Program-made: the position numbers and the translations under genes | The notes under the pieces: generated by a model | Told to the model about the DNA's origin: nothing | Databases searched by the model: none | What the model saw: only the letters and a program-made list of their open reading frames with translations | Shown: one piece after another, positions 8,783 to 17,758 of the stretch | How positions within the stretch are numbered: the stretch's first letter is position 1 | Layout: each line of letters begins with the position of its first letter | Origin: Aeromonas veronii bv. veronii | Lineage (GTDB): Bacteria; Pseudomonadota; Gammaproteobacteria; Enterobacterales; Aeromonadaceae | DNA: 64,000 bases | Direction: 5' to 3' | Assembly (NCBI RefSeq): GCF_000820225.1 | Contig: NZ_CDDK01000018.1 | Span: forward strand, 186,001-250,000

Positions 8783-9703
8783 TCAGAGTCTCCTGATAAG
8801 CAGTGAGAGCTGTTCAATGAGCTGACGCGCCGCGGGGCTGACTCCGGCCAGTTGGAAGAAGCCGTGTATAACGCCCAGTTGCCGCTGACAGGTTGCCGTG
8901 ACCCCGGCTTGCAGCAGTTTGCGATAGAAGGCTTCCCCCTCATCGCGCAGCGGATCATATTCCGCCGTTACGATATGGGTCGACGGCAATCCTGACAGGG
9001 CGGGATGGTGGAGCGGGCTGGCTTCGGGGTGAGTGAAGGGCTGCTCCCCCAGATAGGCGTGAAAACCGCTTAACAGCATGTCGCGGGTGATGAGGTAGTC
9101 ATCCCCTAGCTGCCGATAGCTGTCACTGTCGCCAGCAGCATCGAGCATCGGATAGATGAGCAGTTGGGCTGCGGGCAAGGGGGCGCCTCGCTCCTTGAGT
9201 CGCAAGGTGGTGATCAGGGCTAGGTGGCCGCCAGCACTGTCGCCCGCAAGGGCAATCCTTGCCGGATCCCCATGCCATTTCTCCACATCGGCCATGATGG
9301 CGAGCGTGGCTGCCAGTGCATCGTCATGTGCTGCAGGATAGGTGTGTTCAGGGGCAAGGCGGGTATGTACCGCGAACACCAGTGCCTCGGCGCGATTGCA
9401 CAGCATCCGCATCTGGCGGTCGTGAGTGTCGAACTCACCGCTGACAAAACAGCCGCCATGAAAGTAGATCAGGGCCGGACGGCTTGCACTTGAGGTGGAC
9501 GCTGGCTGATAAAGGCGAACGGAATAATGGCCGTTTTGCCACTCTTCGGCAGCGCCAACCTCCTCCTGTTCACCACCCAATATGGCTGAAGCAAGATAGC
9601 CTTCACGCCGCTCCTGCCAGCTCAGGCTGCTCGCCTTGGGGCGGCCTGCGGCAATGAACTCTGTCACCATGGCCGCAATGGCCGGTTCAAGTTGTGTTTC
9701 CAT
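8783..9703 (-). CDS. HSL-family (family IV) alpha/beta-hydrolase esterase
   Basis: A 306-residue cytosolic carboxylesterase of the hormone-sensitive-lipase group. The oxyanion motif at residues 82-85 reads HGGC rather than the usual HGGG. The nucleophile elbow is GDSAGG with Ser156, and the likely triad is completed by Asp250 (TAEYDPLRDEG) and His280 (GVIHGFF). Such enzymes hydrolyse short-chain acyl esters; the natural substrate is unknown. It lies 87 bp downstream of yqfB on the same strand, so read-through is possible. There is no signal peptide, which argues against a secreted lipase. Confidence 0.88.
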   Translation of the reverse strand: METQLEPAIAAMVTEFIAAGRPKASSLSWQERREGYLASAILGGEQEEVGAAEEWQNGHYSVRLYQPASTSSASRPALIYFHGGCFVSGEFDTHDRQMRMLCNRAEALVFAVHTRLAPEHTYPAAHDDALAATLAIMADVEKWHGDPARIALAGDSAGGHLALITTLRLKERGAPLPAAQLLIYPMLDAAGDSDSYRQLGDDYLITRDMLLSGFHAYLGEQPFTHPEASPLHHPALSGLPSTHIVTAEYDPLRDEGEAFYRKLLQAGVTATCQRQLGVIHGFFQLAGVSPAARQLIEQLSLLIRRL

Positions 9704-9790
9704 AACGCACTAATGACTGTATATAAAAACAGTTATTTTGCGCTTTTAGCCAGAAAGCGCAACCGGCGTTAGCTGAGGCAGCTCACAAAA

Positions 9791-10117
9791 TCAGGCTTCA
9801 ATCAGCTGGAATTCAATCACATAGAGCGGCGGCAGAGCGGGGTAGATATCGCGGATCACCTGTTTGAGCTTGGGGAGGGTCATGTTCTCCTGACGGGCGT
9901 GCTCGTCGTTCAGTTCATCGAAGGCGACCGCCTTGACCGAGAGCACCTCTATGGTGCCAAAGGGCTGGCGCTCCGGGTTGGTGAACAGCGCCAGCCGCTG
10001 GCCGGGTTGCCAGTTGGCTTCGCTCTCGTCGCGGATGGTGATGGTCTTGCGGCCCGCCTGAATGTCGGCAACGAAGCGGCTGAAGAAGGTGAATTCGGGA
10101 TAGGGATGGGCAGACAT
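9791..10117 (-). CDS. yqfB: N4-acetylcytidine amidohydrolase (ASCH domain)
   Basis: A 108-residue ASCH-domain enzyme that closely follows E. coli YqfB, which deacetylates N4-acetylcytidine to cytidine and acetate. Conserved blocks are FFSRFVADIQAGRKTITIRD, the EHARQENMTLPKLKQVI stretch and the C-terminal YVIEF. The length matches the family and AGGAG lies just upstream of the ATG. It sits 42 bp downstream of a Crp/Fnr-like regulator and in the same orientation as a nucleoside phosphorylase and pnuC. Together this suggests a small nucleoside-salvage group, which is inference from context. Confidence 0.92.
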   Translation of the reverse strand: MSAHPYPEFTFFSRFVADIQAGRKTITIRDESEANWQPGQRLALFTNPERQPFGTIEVLSVKAVAFDELNDEHARQENMTLPKLKQVIRDIYPALPPLYVIEFQLIEA

Positions 10118-10159
10118 GGTGACTCCTGACTGGGTGAATCGAAATGGGATGAATGGAAA

Positions 10160-10864
10160 TCAAAGATCGAGATAGGCGCGCAGTTTGGCCAGATCGGCGA
10201 TAACAGGGCCGTCGCTGCTGTCGGCGACTATGCCCTGCTCGACCAGCTCCTTGAGGGCGCGGCGGTAAACCCGCTCTGTAGTGCCGAAGCGCGCCGCCTC
10301 ATGGGCCCGCTTGCGTGACCCCAGCATCGGAGTGCGCTGGCGCTCACGCCACAGCTCATAGGCGATGTTGTAGGCGATGGGGTGGAGCAGGCGGCTGGTG
10401 GTGATCTCCAGCGTATCGAGATAGTCGCTGGCGAGTGCGGCGGCGAAAAAGAGGGTCAACTCGGGTTCGGTCAGCAGCCGCTGGGCCAGCTTGTCGGCGC
10501 AGATGACCCGGGCATCCAGCTCGGTCTCGGCCACCACGTTCCACTGCACCGGGGTGGCGCTGAAGAACTCCATCTCGCCGAAGATCTGGCTGTGACACTC
10601 AATCTCGCCGAGCTGGAAGATGCGGCCCGAGTGGACGGTGCTATTGAGGGAGACCCGACCATGTTCGACCAGATAGAGCTGCTCGCTCTGCTCCCCCTGG
10701 CGCATGATCAATTCGCCCGGCAGGTAACGGCGCAGAAACAGGGTGCAGGCGTCGAGCGCCGCGGCAAAGCGGGGTTCAAGCTGCTGGAGTTCGGCGTGAA
10801 AACGGCCGAGGGGGTAGGGCTGTTGCTGCATGACTTGCCTGTCGCACCGGATGACGAGGGCCAT
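10160..10864 (-). CDS. Crp/Fnr-family transcriptional regulator (YeiL-like)
   Basis: Up to 234 residues: an N-terminal cyclic-nucleotide-binding-type beta-roll (RRYLPGELIMRQGEQSEQLYLVEHGRV..., then FGEMEF) and a C-terminal winged helix (RFGTTERVYRRALKELVEQGIV). It is more like the YeiL subgroup than Crp. The residues that grip the cAMP phosphate in Crp (RSA stretch) are not evident, so the effector is unknown. YeiL of E. coli lies beside nucleoside genes, and here the neighbours are a nucleoside phosphorylase, pnuC and an acetylcytidine hydrolase, so control of nucleoside use is plausible. The start is uncertain: ATG at 10864 or ATG at 10831, neither with a good ribosome-binding site. Confidence 0.75.
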   Translation of the reverse strand: MALVIRCDRQVMQQQPYPLGRFHAELQQLEPRFAAALDACTLFLRRYLPGELIMRQGEQSEQLYLVEHGRVSLNSTVHSGRIFQLGEIECHSQIFGEMEFFSATPVQWNVVAETELDARVICADKLAQRLLTEPELTLFFAAALASDYLDTLEITTSRLLHPIAYNIAYELWRERQRTPMLGSRKRAHEAARFGTTERVYRRALKELVEQGIVADSSDGPVIADLAKLRAYLDL

Positions 10865-10936
10865 GAGGCTAGCAAGAGTGCGGGCCGGATACCAGCCCGC
10901 ACGGTAGCGGATGTGCCGCAGTTAACGGTTTACGGT

Positions 10937-11662
10937 TTATTGCACCAGGGCGTAGAGGGCGGCGGCGATGGCGTGCTGCTCACCGGCCATCATCGCCTGT
11001 TCGGCGCTGGCGTAATCCGCCACCCCTTGTTGCACATCCTGCTCGAACAGCACCACGTTGCAGAGCACGGCGGCGACCCGCACCTTGCGCAGGCGCCCCA
11101 CGGTCAGCAGGGAGGCTGTCTCCATGTCAGCGCCGAGCACGCCACGGGCATGCCAGTAGCGGCACACCTCTTGCTCGTCATCCCGATAGAAGCTGTCGTG
11201 GGAGCGCACCAGCCCGTGCCAATGAGGCTGGCTGCCGGTTGCCACATGGTTGAGCAGGGCCGCTTGCAGCCAGATGTCGGCGCAGGCGGGGTACTCGGCG
11301 GGCAGATAGGCCTGTGAGGCCCCCTCATTGCGAACCGCCCCTTCCACCACGATAAGGTCGCCAAGGCCGATGTCGTGTTGCAGGGCACCGGCGGAGCCGA
11401 CCCGAATGAGCGAGCGAGCACCGGCTTGCACCAGCTCCTCCAGCGCGATGATGGCCGAGGCGCCGCCAATGCCGGTGCTGCAGACCGTGATGGGTAGCCC
11501 CTGATAGCGGCCGTTGATGAGGCGAAACTCCCGGTTTTGCCCCAGCACTTCACACTGTTCGAGCTGGCTGGCGATGCGATCGACCCGGGCCGGGTCGCCG
11601 CACAGCACCACCCGCTCGGCAATCTGGTCGGGGTGGCACTGCAGATGGGGTAACAGACTCAT
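10937..11662 (-). CDS. Nucleoside phosphorylase (uridine phosphorylase-like)
   Basis: A 241-residue NP-I family phosphorylase that cleaves a nucleoside with phosphate to base plus ribose-1-phosphate. Visible family marks are VVLCGDPARVDRIA at the N-terminus (phosphate-binding), TGIGGASAIIALEEL, RVGSAGALQ and the ribose-binding GADMETASLL. These match uridine phosphorylase more than purine phosphorylases, but specificity is not certain. It starts only three bases after the stop of pnuC, so the two are surely one operon. That pairing suggests the enzyme may act on imported nicotinamide riboside or a related nucleoside, which is an inference. Confidence 0.85.
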   Translation of the reverse strand: MSLLPHLQCHPDQIAERVVLCGDPARVDRIASQLEQCEVLGQNREFRLINGRYQGLPITVCSTGIGGASAIIALEELVQAGARSLIRVGSAGALQHDIGLGDLIVVEGAVRNEGASQAYLPAEYPACADIWLQAALLNHVATGSQPHWHGLVRSHDSFYRDDEQEVCRYWHARGVLGADMETASLLTVGRLRKVRVAAVLCNVVLFEQDVQQGVADYASAEQAMMAGEQHAIAAALYALVQ

Positions 11663-11665
11663 GGC

Positions 11666-12382
11666 TTACAGACCTTGTGGCTGGCGCTTGGCGGCAATCA
11701 CCCAGAGGCGGGTGCCGTTGGCGGCGATGAACAGCAGGATCAGGTACTCCAGCGACATGGCGTAGACGCCCTGCGCGGCATAGACACCGATGCTGATGAT
11801 GTTGATGACGACCCAGAGGATCCAGTTCTCCACGTATTTGCGGGTCATCAGGATCTGAGCGACGACCGAGAGCACCGTCATGCTGGCATCCCAGAACGGG
11901 AAGGCATCGGGGGAGGGCTCGGGGATGGCAAGGTTGGCACCAAACAGGTTGAGCAGGGAGACCGAGGTGCGTGCCAGGGTGGCGAAGACCGGGTCGATAT
12001 AGCGGGTCAGCAGAGCGATGGCCAGCACGCTCACGGCGGCGGTCACCATCAGTTTGGATCTGCTGAGCCAGCGGATCTGCAGAGTATCCCCCTGATCGTT
12101 GGCCGGGCGGGTCCAGGCGTACCAGCCGTAGACGTTGGCGCAGAAGAAGAACAGCTGCAGCATCAACAGTCCGTAGAGCTGGATCTGGAAGAAGATGATG
12201 GCAAACAGGCTGACGTTGATCAGGCCAAACAGGTAGTTGATGGTCTTCTCCTGACTGGCGAACCAGATGCAGGCCAGCCCGAACAGGGTGCCGATGGCTT
12301 CAATCCATGACATGGCATAGCCGCCACCCAGCGGTATGGTCACTAGCGTGTTATTGATGCTGAACAGCTCGAATATGCTCAT
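11666..12382 (-). CDS. pnuC: Nicotinamide riboside transporter
   Basis: A 238-residue PnuC with the expected seven hydrophobic segments and the signature residues of the family. These include WIEAIGTLFGLACIWFA in helix 1, the NYLFGLINVSLFAIIF block, the aromatic NVYGWYAW motif, and W/N-rich helices near the C-terminus (YVENWILWVVINIISI). It imports nicotinamide riboside by facilitated diffusion for NAD synthesis. The start at 12382 (MSIFELFS) has AAGGA at good spacing and gives the family's usual length; the longer reading to 12499 adds a Pro-rich stretch and is rejected. It is followed directly by a nucleoside phosphorylase. Confidence 0.93.
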   Translation of the reverse strand: MSIFELFSINNTLVTIPLGGGYAMSWIEAIGTLFGLACIWFASQEKTINYLFGLINVSLFAIIFFQIQLYGLLMLQLFFFCANVYGWYAWTRPANDQGDTLQIRWLSRSKLMVTAAVSVLAIALLTRYIDPVFATLARTSVSLLNLFGANLAIPEPSPDAFPFWDASMTVLSVVAQILMTRKYVENWILWVVINIISIGVYAAQGVYAMSLEYLILLFIAANGTRLWVIAAKRQPQGL

Positions 12383-12645
12383 TTTCTGATCCTTGGGCAT
12401 GAGGGTTAGTATGCGAGGGCGCCATTTTAAGGGGTGAGGGGGAGGAGGGGCAGGACTTTTGTCCGCCCCGTACTTGGCCCATATCAAAGAAATCGCCACT
12501 GCTGCCCGGTTATTCCAGCAGTGATGAGTTATGGGGCCCCGGTGGGCCGGACTTTATTGATATGTAGCAAGATGATAGCGCCGTGGCTGTGGTCTGATAG
12601 AGTCCACTCTCCGGGAGGAGAATCACGTGATAAAAGGAGGTTGCA

Positions 12646-14478
12646 TTGAATTCCGAGCTTGTCTGGGTGCTCTGTCTGCTGGCTGGCGCCATCTATCTCT
12701 TTATGACCAACAAGGTGCGCATGGACGTGGTCGCCCTTGGTGTGGTCATCTTGTTTGTGCTGAGCGGCACCCTCACCCTGCCGGAGGCGCTGGCGGGCTT
12801 TAGCGATCCCAACGTCATTCTGATAGCCGCCCTGTTTGTTGTCGGGGAGGGGTTGGTGCGCACGGGTATCGCCTATCAGGTGGGGGATGCGTTGGTGAAG
12901 GTGGCGGGCAGCAGCGAGACCAAGCTGCTGGTGTTGCTGATGGTAGCGGTGGCGAGTCTGGGGGCGGTGATGAGCAGCACCGGAGTGGTGGCCATCTTTA
13001 TCCCGGTGGTGCTGAGCGTGGCGAACCGGATGGGGATCCCGGCTGGTCGCCTGATGATGCCCCTCGGCTTTGCCGGCCTTATCAGCGGTATGATGACGCT
13101 GGTGGCTACACCGCCCAACATGGTGGTCAACAGTGAACTGATGCGCCATGGCATTCACGGCTTCACCTTTTTCAGCTTCACACCGCTCGGCACCCTGATC
13201 CTGCTGTGCGGGATTGTCTACATGCTGCTGGTGCGTGGCTCCTTGGTGGGCGAGGGGGAAGAGGGCAAAGGCAAACAGAGCGGACGGCGCACCTTTCGCG
13301 ACCTTATTCGCGACTATCGACTTACCGGCCGGGCTCGCCGGTTGGCGCTGCGGCCCGATTCACCGCTGATTGGCCATACCCTGGATGAGTTGCAACTGCG
13401 CGCCCGCTATGGCGCCCACGTTATCGGGGTAGAGCGCTGGCGCAAGTTTCGTCGGGTGATGGTGCCGGTCTCGGGGATCAGTGAATTTCAGGCCAGGGAT
13501 GTGCTGCTGATCGATATGTCCGATCCCGAGATCGACATTCGTGAGTTTTGCAGCGAGGCGCGCCTTGAGCCGATGATCCTGCGCGGCGAATACTTCTCCG
13601 ATCAGGCGCGGGAGGTGGGGATGGCCGAGGTGTCGCTGATCCCCGAGTCCAAGCTGCTGGGTAAAAGCGTGCGTGAGGTGACCTTCCGCTCCAGCTATGG
13701 TCTGAGCGTGGTGGGGCTGCGCCGCGACGGTGAGGCACTGGCAGGCAAGCTGGTGGATGAGCCGCTGCAGATGGGGGATACCCTGCTGGTGGTAGGGAAC
13801 TGGAGCCACATCAGACAGTTGCAGACCCATAGCCGCGACTTTCTGCTGATGGGGCTGCCGGCCGAGGTGGACGAGATGGCCCCCGCCCGCAGCCAGGCGA
13901 TCCATGCCCTCTTTTGTCTTGGCGTGATGATCCTGCTGATGGTGACCGATCCGGTGCCCAACGTGATTGCGGCGCTGATCGCCTGTCTGCTGATGGGCAA
14001 GTTTCGCTGCATCGATATGGAGAGTGCCTACAAGTCGATCCACTGGCCGACCCTGATCCTCATCGTAGGCATGCTCCCCTTTGCGCTGGCGTTGCAAAAA
14101 ACCGGCGGGGTGGATCTGATCGTCGGTGGTCTGATCAATGCGGTAGGGGAGATGGGGCCGCGGGTCATGCTGGCCAGCCTGTTTGCCCTCTGCGCGGTGA
14201 TCGGGCTCTTTATCTCCAACACGGCGACGGCGGTATTGATGGCGCCTATTGCGCTGGGCACGGCCCAGCAGATGGGTGTCTCGCCCTATCCGTTTGCCAT
14301 GACCATTGCCATCGCCGCCTCGGCTGCCTTTATGACGCCGGTCTCGTCACCGGTGAATACTCTGGTGCTAGGGCCGGGCAACTACAAGTTTGCCGATTTT
14401 ATCCGTATCGGGGTGCCATTCACCCTGTTGGTGATGGCGGTCAGCGTGGTAGCGATCCCCTGGTTCTTCCCGTTCTGA
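12646..14478 (+). CDS. SLC13/DASS-type permease with two TrkA-C domains
   Basis: A 610-residue inner-membrane transporter. The N-terminal (about 1-200) and C-terminal (about 420-610) halves are transmembrane and of the ArsB/NhaD/DASS ion-transporter fold. Between them lie two cytosolic TrkA-C (RCK_C) modules ([19 protein letters not shown]..., and [20 protein letters not shown]...). Hairpin motifs with Ser/Thr-Gly and TPPN ([18 protein letters not shown]) resemble the sodium and anion sites of SLC13 proteins. The substrate may be sulfate, a dicarboxylate or another anion and is not known. It starts with TTG, supported by a near-perfect AAAGGAGG eight bases upstream. It is divergent from pnuC and followed by a strong terminator. 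Confidence 0.82.
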   Translation: MNSELVWVLCLLAGAIYLFMTNKVRMDVVALGVVILFVLSGTLTLPEALAGFSDPNVILIAALFVVGEGLVRTGIAYQVGDALVKVAGSSETKLLVLLMVAVASLGAVMSSTGVVAIFIPVVLSVANRMGIPAGRLMMPLGFAGLISGMMTLVATPPNMVVNSELMRHGIHGFTFFSFTPLGTLILLCGIVYMLLVRGSLVGEGEEGKGKQSGRRTFRDLIRDYRLTGRARRLALRPDSPLIGHTLDELQLRARYGAHVIGVERWRKFRRVMVPVSGISEFQARDVLLIDMSDPEIDIREFCSEARLEPMILRGEYFSDQAREVGMAEVSLIPESKLLGKSVREVTFRSSYGLSVVGLRRDGEALAGKLVDEPLQMGDTLLVVGNWSHIRQLQTHSRDFLLMGLPAEVDEMAPARSQAIHALFCLGVMILLMVTDPVPNVIAALIACLLMGKFRCIDMESAYKSIHWPTLILIVGMLPFALALQKTGGVDLIVGGLINAVGEMGPRVMLASLFALCAVIGLFISNTATAVLMAPIALGTAQQMGVSPYPFAMTIAIAASAAFMTPVSSPVNTLVLGPGNYKFADFIRIGVPFTLLVMAVSVVAIPWFFPF

Positions 14479-14504
14479 TAACCGGGATGATGAATGTGTG
14501 CACC

Positions 14505-14526
14505 AGCGGCCTGCGGCCGCTTTTTT
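14505..14526 (+). terminator. Intrinsic terminator after the SLC13 gene
   Basis: AGCGGCC-TGC-GGCCGCT followed by six T residues; a classical rho-independent terminator. Confidence 0.85.
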
Positions 14527-14653
14527 GTGGCCGGGAGACAAGAGTGGCAAGGCGTGATCGGAATCAGTGAAGAGTATCGTGAACCTGAATTAACGTGGAG
14601 CTGGGTTAATAGAGGCGCGAGAGAAAAACTGGGGAGAGGCAAATTTCAGATAC

Positions 14654-14675
14654 AAAAAAACCAGCGTGAGCTGGT
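14654..14675 (-). terminator. Terminator of the Met/Gln/Leu tRNA operon
   Basis: On the - strand, ACCAGC-TCAC-GCTGGT followed by a run of T's (A7 on the + strand), 20 bases past the last tRNA gene. It is a short but classical tRNA-operon terminator. Confidence 0.8.
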
Positions 14676-14695
14676 CTGTTTGGTACTGCTATTAA

Positions 14696-14779
14696 TGGTG
14701 CGGAAGGAGAGACTCGAACTCTCACGCCTAGGGCGCCAGAACCTAAATCTGGTGCGTCTACCAATTTCGCCACTTCCGC
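14696..14779 (-). tRNA. tRNA-Leu (UAG)
   Basis: A cloverleaf with a 5'-GCGGAAG acceptor arm, long variable arm, TTCGAGTC T-loop and encoded CCA. The anticodon loop TTTAGGT gives UAG. It is the last gene of the eight-gene operon transcribed leftward from a promoter near 15550. Confidence 0.95.
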
Positions 14780-14787
14780 AATATTAA

Positions 14788-14864
14788 TGGTGGCTATGAC
14801 GGGATTCGAACCTGTGACCCCCGCATTATGAGTGCGATGCTCTAACCAACTGAGCTACATAGCC
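14788..14864 (-). tRNA. tRNA-Met (CAU), elongator
   Basis: 77 bases beginning GGCTATGTAGCTCAG with encoded CCA; the loop CTCATAA gives CAU. The acceptor and D arms match elongator tRNA-Met rather than initiator or tRNA-Ile2. It is part of duplicated unit 1. Confidence 0.95.
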
Positions 14865-14903
14865 GTTTGTTATCGACCACTGATGTGGAAGAGAACAGAA
14901 AAA

Positions 14904-14978
14904 TGGCTGGGGTACTAGGATTCGAACCTAGGGATGGCGAGATCAAAACCCGCTGCCTTACCGCTTGGCGATACCCCA
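14904..14978 (-). tRNA. tRNA-Gln (UUG)
   Basis: 75 bases beginning TGGGGTATCGCCAAGCGG with encoded CCA; the anticodon loop TTTTGAT gives UUG. The unpaired-style U1-A72 acceptor end typical of tRNA-Gln is present. Duplicated unit 1. Confidence 0.95.
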
Positions 14979-14988
14979 ACAGAAATAA

Positions 14989-15065
14989 TGGTGGCTATGA
15001 CGGGATTCGAACCTGTGACCCCCGCATTATGAGTGCGATGCTCTAACCAACTGAGCTACATAGCC
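14989..15065 (-). tRNA. tRNA-Met (CAU), elongator
   Basis: Identical to the copy at 14788-14864; it belongs to duplicated unit 2. Confidence 0.95.
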
Positions 15066-15104
15066 GTTTGTTATCAACCACTGATGTGGAAGAGAACAGA
15101 AAAA

Positions 15105-15179
15105 TGGCTGGGGTACTAGGATTCGAACCTAGGGATGGCGAGATCAAAACCCGCTGCCTTACCGCTTGGCGATACCCCA
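15105..15179 (-). tRNA. tRNA-Gln (UUG)
   Basis: Identical to the copy at 14904-14978; duplicated unit 2. Confidence 0.95.
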
Positions 15180-15220
15180 ACAGTGATGCCTGACAGAAAC
15201 TATCAAACACCTTTCAAAAA

Positions 15221-15295
15221 TGGCTGGGGTACTAGGATTCGAACCTAGGGATGGCGAGATCAAAACCCGCTGCCTTACCGCTTGGCGATACCCCA
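15221..15295 (-). tRNA. tRNA-Gln (UUG)
   Basis: Same 75-base sequence as its neighbours but with an unrelated spacer on each side, so it is an older copy than the 198-bp duplication. Confidence 0.95.
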
Positions 15296-15341
15296 ACAGC
15301 GTTCCTCAACAGTCGCGAGACTGGCAAAGAACTTTTAAAAA

Positions 15342-15416
15342 TGGCTGGGGTACTAGGATTCGAACCTAGGGATGGCGAGATCAAAACCCGCTGCCTTACC
15401 GCTTGGCGATACCCCA
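15342..15416 (-). tRNA. tRNA-Gln (UUG)
   Basis: Fourth tRNA-Gln of the operon, same sequence; only eight bases separate it from the promoter-proximal tRNA-Met. Confidence 0.95.
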
Positions 15417-15424
15417 ACTAGAGA

Positions 15425-15501
15425 TGGTGGCTATGACGGGATTCGAACCTGTGACCCCCGCATTATGAGTGCGATGCTCTAACCAACTGAGCTACATAGC
15501 C
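15425..15501 (-). tRNA. tRNA-Met (CAU), elongator
   Basis: First gene of the operon in transcription order (Met-Gln-Gln-Gln-Met-Gln-Met-Leu). Same sequence as the other two tRNA-Met copies. The mix resembles the metT-leuW-glnUW-metU-glnVX operon of E. coli. Confidence 0.95.
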
Positions 15502-15546
15502 AACCTTGCTTCCGGTGAGTCGTTACCTCGTCACCGTGCGGGCCGA

Positions 15547-15575
15547 ATTATGCGTATCTGGCTCTGGGGCGTCAA
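15547..15575 (-). promoter_or_regulatory. Sigma-70 promoter of the tRNA operon
   Basis: On the - strand, TTGACG (15575-15570), a 17-base spacer and CATAAT (15552-15547), followed by a GC-rich discriminator (TCGGCCCGC). This is the layout of a strong, stringently controlled stable-RNA promoter, about 45 bases before the first tRNA. Confidence 0.75.
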
Positions 15576-15704
15576 CCCTTTTTTTGCCAGAAAAACGCAA
15601 TTTGAGTGCGTTTGACCAGTTATTGGTCTCTGTTGCGCAAAAGCCCAACAATCTGCTTTTTTTTAAGACATTGCCATTATTGCCCGGGCAATGGCAGATA
15701 AAAA

Positions 15705-15728
15705 ACAGGCCAGCAAATGCTGGCCTGT
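15705..15728 (-). terminator. Intrinsic terminator after ychF
   Basis: An 11-bp inverted repeat (ACAGGCCAGCA / TGCTGGCCTGT) with a 2-base loop, followed on the - strand by a T-run; it starts seven bases past the ychF stop. Confidence 0.85.
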
Positions 15729-15735
15729 CATGGGA

Positions 15736-16827
15736 TTAGACGTTGAACAGGAAATTCATGATATCGCCATCTTTGACGATGTAATCTTTCCCTTCAGCGC
15801 GCATCTTGCCCGCTTCCTTGGCGCCTTGCTCACCCTTGTAGTTGATAAAGTCTTCAAAGGCGATGGTTTGGGCGCGAATAAAGCCTTTTTCAAAGTCAGT
15901 GTGGATCTTGCCAGCCGCTTGCGGGGCAGTAGCACCGACCGGAATAGTCCAGGCGCGCACCTCTTTCACACCGGCGGTGAAGTAGGTCTGCAGGTTGAGC
16001 AGCTGGTAGCCGGAGCGGATAACGCGGTTCAGGCCCGGCTCTTCGATGCCAAGGTCTGCCATGAACTCGGCGCGATCTTCGTCGTCCAGCTCAGCGATGT
16101 CTGCTTCGATGGCGCAGCAGACCACGACCACGACCGCGTTCTCGGCGGCGGCGATTTCACGCACCTTGTCCAGATAGGGATTGTTCTCGAAGCCATCTTC
16201 CGCCACGTTGGCGATATACATGGTGGGTTTCAGGGTCAGGAAGTTGAGGTGGCTGACCGCGGCCAGCTCTTCTTTATCCAGCTTCATGCCGCGGATCATC
16301 TGGCCGTTTTCCAGTGCGACCTTGATCTTCTCAAGCACTTCCACTTCCAGCTTGGCATCCTTGTCGCCGCCTTTGGCGCGCTTGGACTGACGGTGAATGG
16401 CGCGCTCGCAGGCGTCCAGGTCCGACAGGGCCAGCTCGGTGTTGATCACTTCGATATCGTCAGCGGGAGAGACCTTGCCGGCAACGTGAATGATGTTCTC
16501 GTCATCGAAGCAGCGCACAACGTGGCCGATCGCTTCGGTTTCACGGATGTTGGCCAGGAACTGGTTACCCAGACCTTCACCCTTGGAGGCACCGGCAACC
16601 AGACCGGCGATATCCACAAATTCCATGGTGGTCGGCACAACACGCTGCGGATTGATGATGGCAGCCAGCTGATCGAGGCGAGGATCCGGCATCGGCACCA
16701 CACCTGTGTTCGGCTCGATGGTGCAGAACGGGAAGTTGGCGGCTTCGATACCGGCCTTGGTCAGCGCGTTGAACAGGGTGGATTTGCCTACATTGGGCAG
16801 GCCCACGATACCGCATTTAAAACCCAT
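15736..16827 (-). CDS. ychF: Ribosome-binding Obg-like ATPase YchF
   Basis: A 363-residue TRAFAC P-loop protein, full length for the family. G1 is [11 protein letters not shown] near the N-terminus, G3-type DIAGLV follows, and the G4 region deviates from NKxD, as is usual for YchF, which prefers ATP over GTP. The C-terminal TGS domain includes [23 protein letters not shown]. It binds ribosomes and influences translation initiation and stress sensitivity in E. coli. It lies 116 bp downstream of pth in the same direction, the conserved pth-ychF pair. Cytosolic. Confidence 0.96.
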   Translation of the reverse strand: MGFKCGIVGLPNVGKSTLFNALTKAGIEAANFPFCTIEPNTGVVPMPDPRLDQLAAIINPQRVVPTTMEFVDIAGLVAGASKGEGLGNQFLANIRETEAIGHVVRCFDDENIIHVAGKVSPADDIEVINTELALSDLDACERAIHRQSKRAKGGDKDAKLEVEVLEKIKVALENGQMIRGMKLDKEELAAVSHLNFLTLKPTMYIANVAEDGFENNPYLDKVREIAAAENAVVVVVCCAIEADIAELDDEDRAEFMADLGIEEPGLNRVIRSGYQLLNLQTYFTAGVKEVRAWTIPVGATAPQAAGKIHTDFEKGFIRAQTIAFEDFINYKGEQGAKEAGKMRAEGKDYIVKDGDIMNFLFNV

Positions 16828-16943
16828 GGATTGTTACCTTACTTGATGGATGCTGTTGGGGGTCGCCCGCAGGCGGCCCATGTCATGCTTGTTCTGGTCG
16901 TTGCTCATGTACCGGCACAATGCCCGTACAGGGTCAAACCGAC

Positions 16944-17540
16944 CTAACCCTTTTCCGCCTTGAAGCTGTGCAAGCGATTCATGGCCTTGGTCATATCTTG
17001 TTTGAACAGGATGTCGGTGGCGCGCAGGGACTCGTCAAGCGCGGCGTCGATCAGGTTCTGTTCACTGCTGGGGGCCTTGGTCAGGACGAAGCCAGCCACC
17101 AGCTCTTTGCTGCCGGGATGGCCGATCCCGAGACGCAGCCGGAAGAAGTTATTGTTGTTGCCCATCTTGGCGATGATGTCCTTGAGGCCGTTATGGCCAC
17201 CGTGACCACCACCCTGCTTGAACTTGGCGATGCCAGGCGGCAGATCCAGTTCGTCATGGGCCACCAGAATCGCTTCCGGCTCAATCTGATAAAAACGCGC
17301 CAGTGCGGCCACCGCCTTGCCAGAGAGGTTCATATAGGTGTTCGGGATGAGCAGCCGCACATCCTGCCCCTCGACCAGGATGCGGGCAGTATGGCCGAAG
17401 AACTTGGGTTCTTCACGCAGGCTGACATTGTGCCAGCGGGCCAGTTGCTCCACATACCAGGCGCCCGCATTGTGGCGGGTCTTGGCATATTCCGGGCCGG
17501 GGTTGCCCAGTCCGACGATCAGTTTGATTTCGCTTGTCAC
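16944..17540 (-). CDS. pth: Peptidyl-tRNA hydrolase
   Basis: A 198-residue Pth, which recycles peptidyl-tRNAs that drop off ribosomes. The N-terminus ([21 protein letters not shown]) holds the catalytic His of [16 protein letters not shown] supplies the catalytic Asp, and [13 protein letters not shown] is the substrate-binding loop. The start is taken as GTG at 17540 ([10 protein letters not shown]), which gives the normal family length; an upstream reading to 17624 would add a Cys/Trp-rich extension not found in the family. The Shine-Dalgarno site is weak. It is paired with ychF downstream. Confidence 0.93.
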   Translation of the reverse strand: MTSEIKLIVGLGNPGPEYAKTRHNAGAWYVEQLARWHNVSLREEPKFFGHTARILVEGQDVRLLIPNTYMNLSGKAVAALARFYQIEPEAILVAHDELDLPPGIAKFKQGGGHGGHNGLKDIIAKMGNNNNFFRLRLGIGHPGSKELVAGFVLTKAPSSEQNLIDAALDESLRATDILFKQDMTKAMNRLHSFKAEKG

Positions 17541-17692
17541 GCTTGATGTCTTCACTCGCAGCTGCCGTGGGCACACTACCCAGGGCAATAGGACGCAATA
17601 TTCTAGCCGCCGAGTGGCGATCACTCAACCAATGCGCATGTTATGGCGGGATTTGCAGCATTATTGCGGCCAATGGGTGGCTAACGGTGGGC

Positions 17693-17720
17693 AAACGGGC
17701 CTCTTGCAAGAGGCCCGTTT
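17693..17720 (-). terminator. Hairpin terminator after the 5'-nucleotidase gene
   Basis: A perfect 28-base palindrome whose half-site is AAACGGGCCTCTTG, about 40 bases past the nucleotidase stop. There is a short T-run on the - strand. Confidence 0.65.
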
Positions 17721-17758
17721 CAGTTTACCGATGGATTGTGCCCGGTTGACTACGGTCG

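Larger units (their letters stand above)
14785..15183. repeat. Tandem duplication of a tRNA-Met/tRNA-Gln unit
   Basis: Copies at 14785-14982 and 14986-15183 (198 bp each, offset 201) differ at a single base, G14875 versus A15076. The identity covers both tRNA genes and also the non-functional spacer between them, which implies a recent duplication. Confidence 0.95.

Noticed and set aside
9738..9762. Inverted repeat TTGCGCTTT / AAAGCGCAA between yqfB and the esterase gene as a terminator
   Set aside because: On the relevant strand it is followed by A-rich, not T-rich, sequence, so intrinsic termination is not supported.
12383..12645. A riboswitch (TPP or NAD type) upstream of pnuC
   Set aside because: No conserved core of a known riboswitch class could be recognised in this 263-bp gap; only a short GC-rich dyad is present.
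14696..15501. Regularly spaced repeats that could be taken for a CRISPR array
   Set aside because: Each unit folds as a tRNA with encoded CCA; there are no cas genes and the spacers are short and partly identical.
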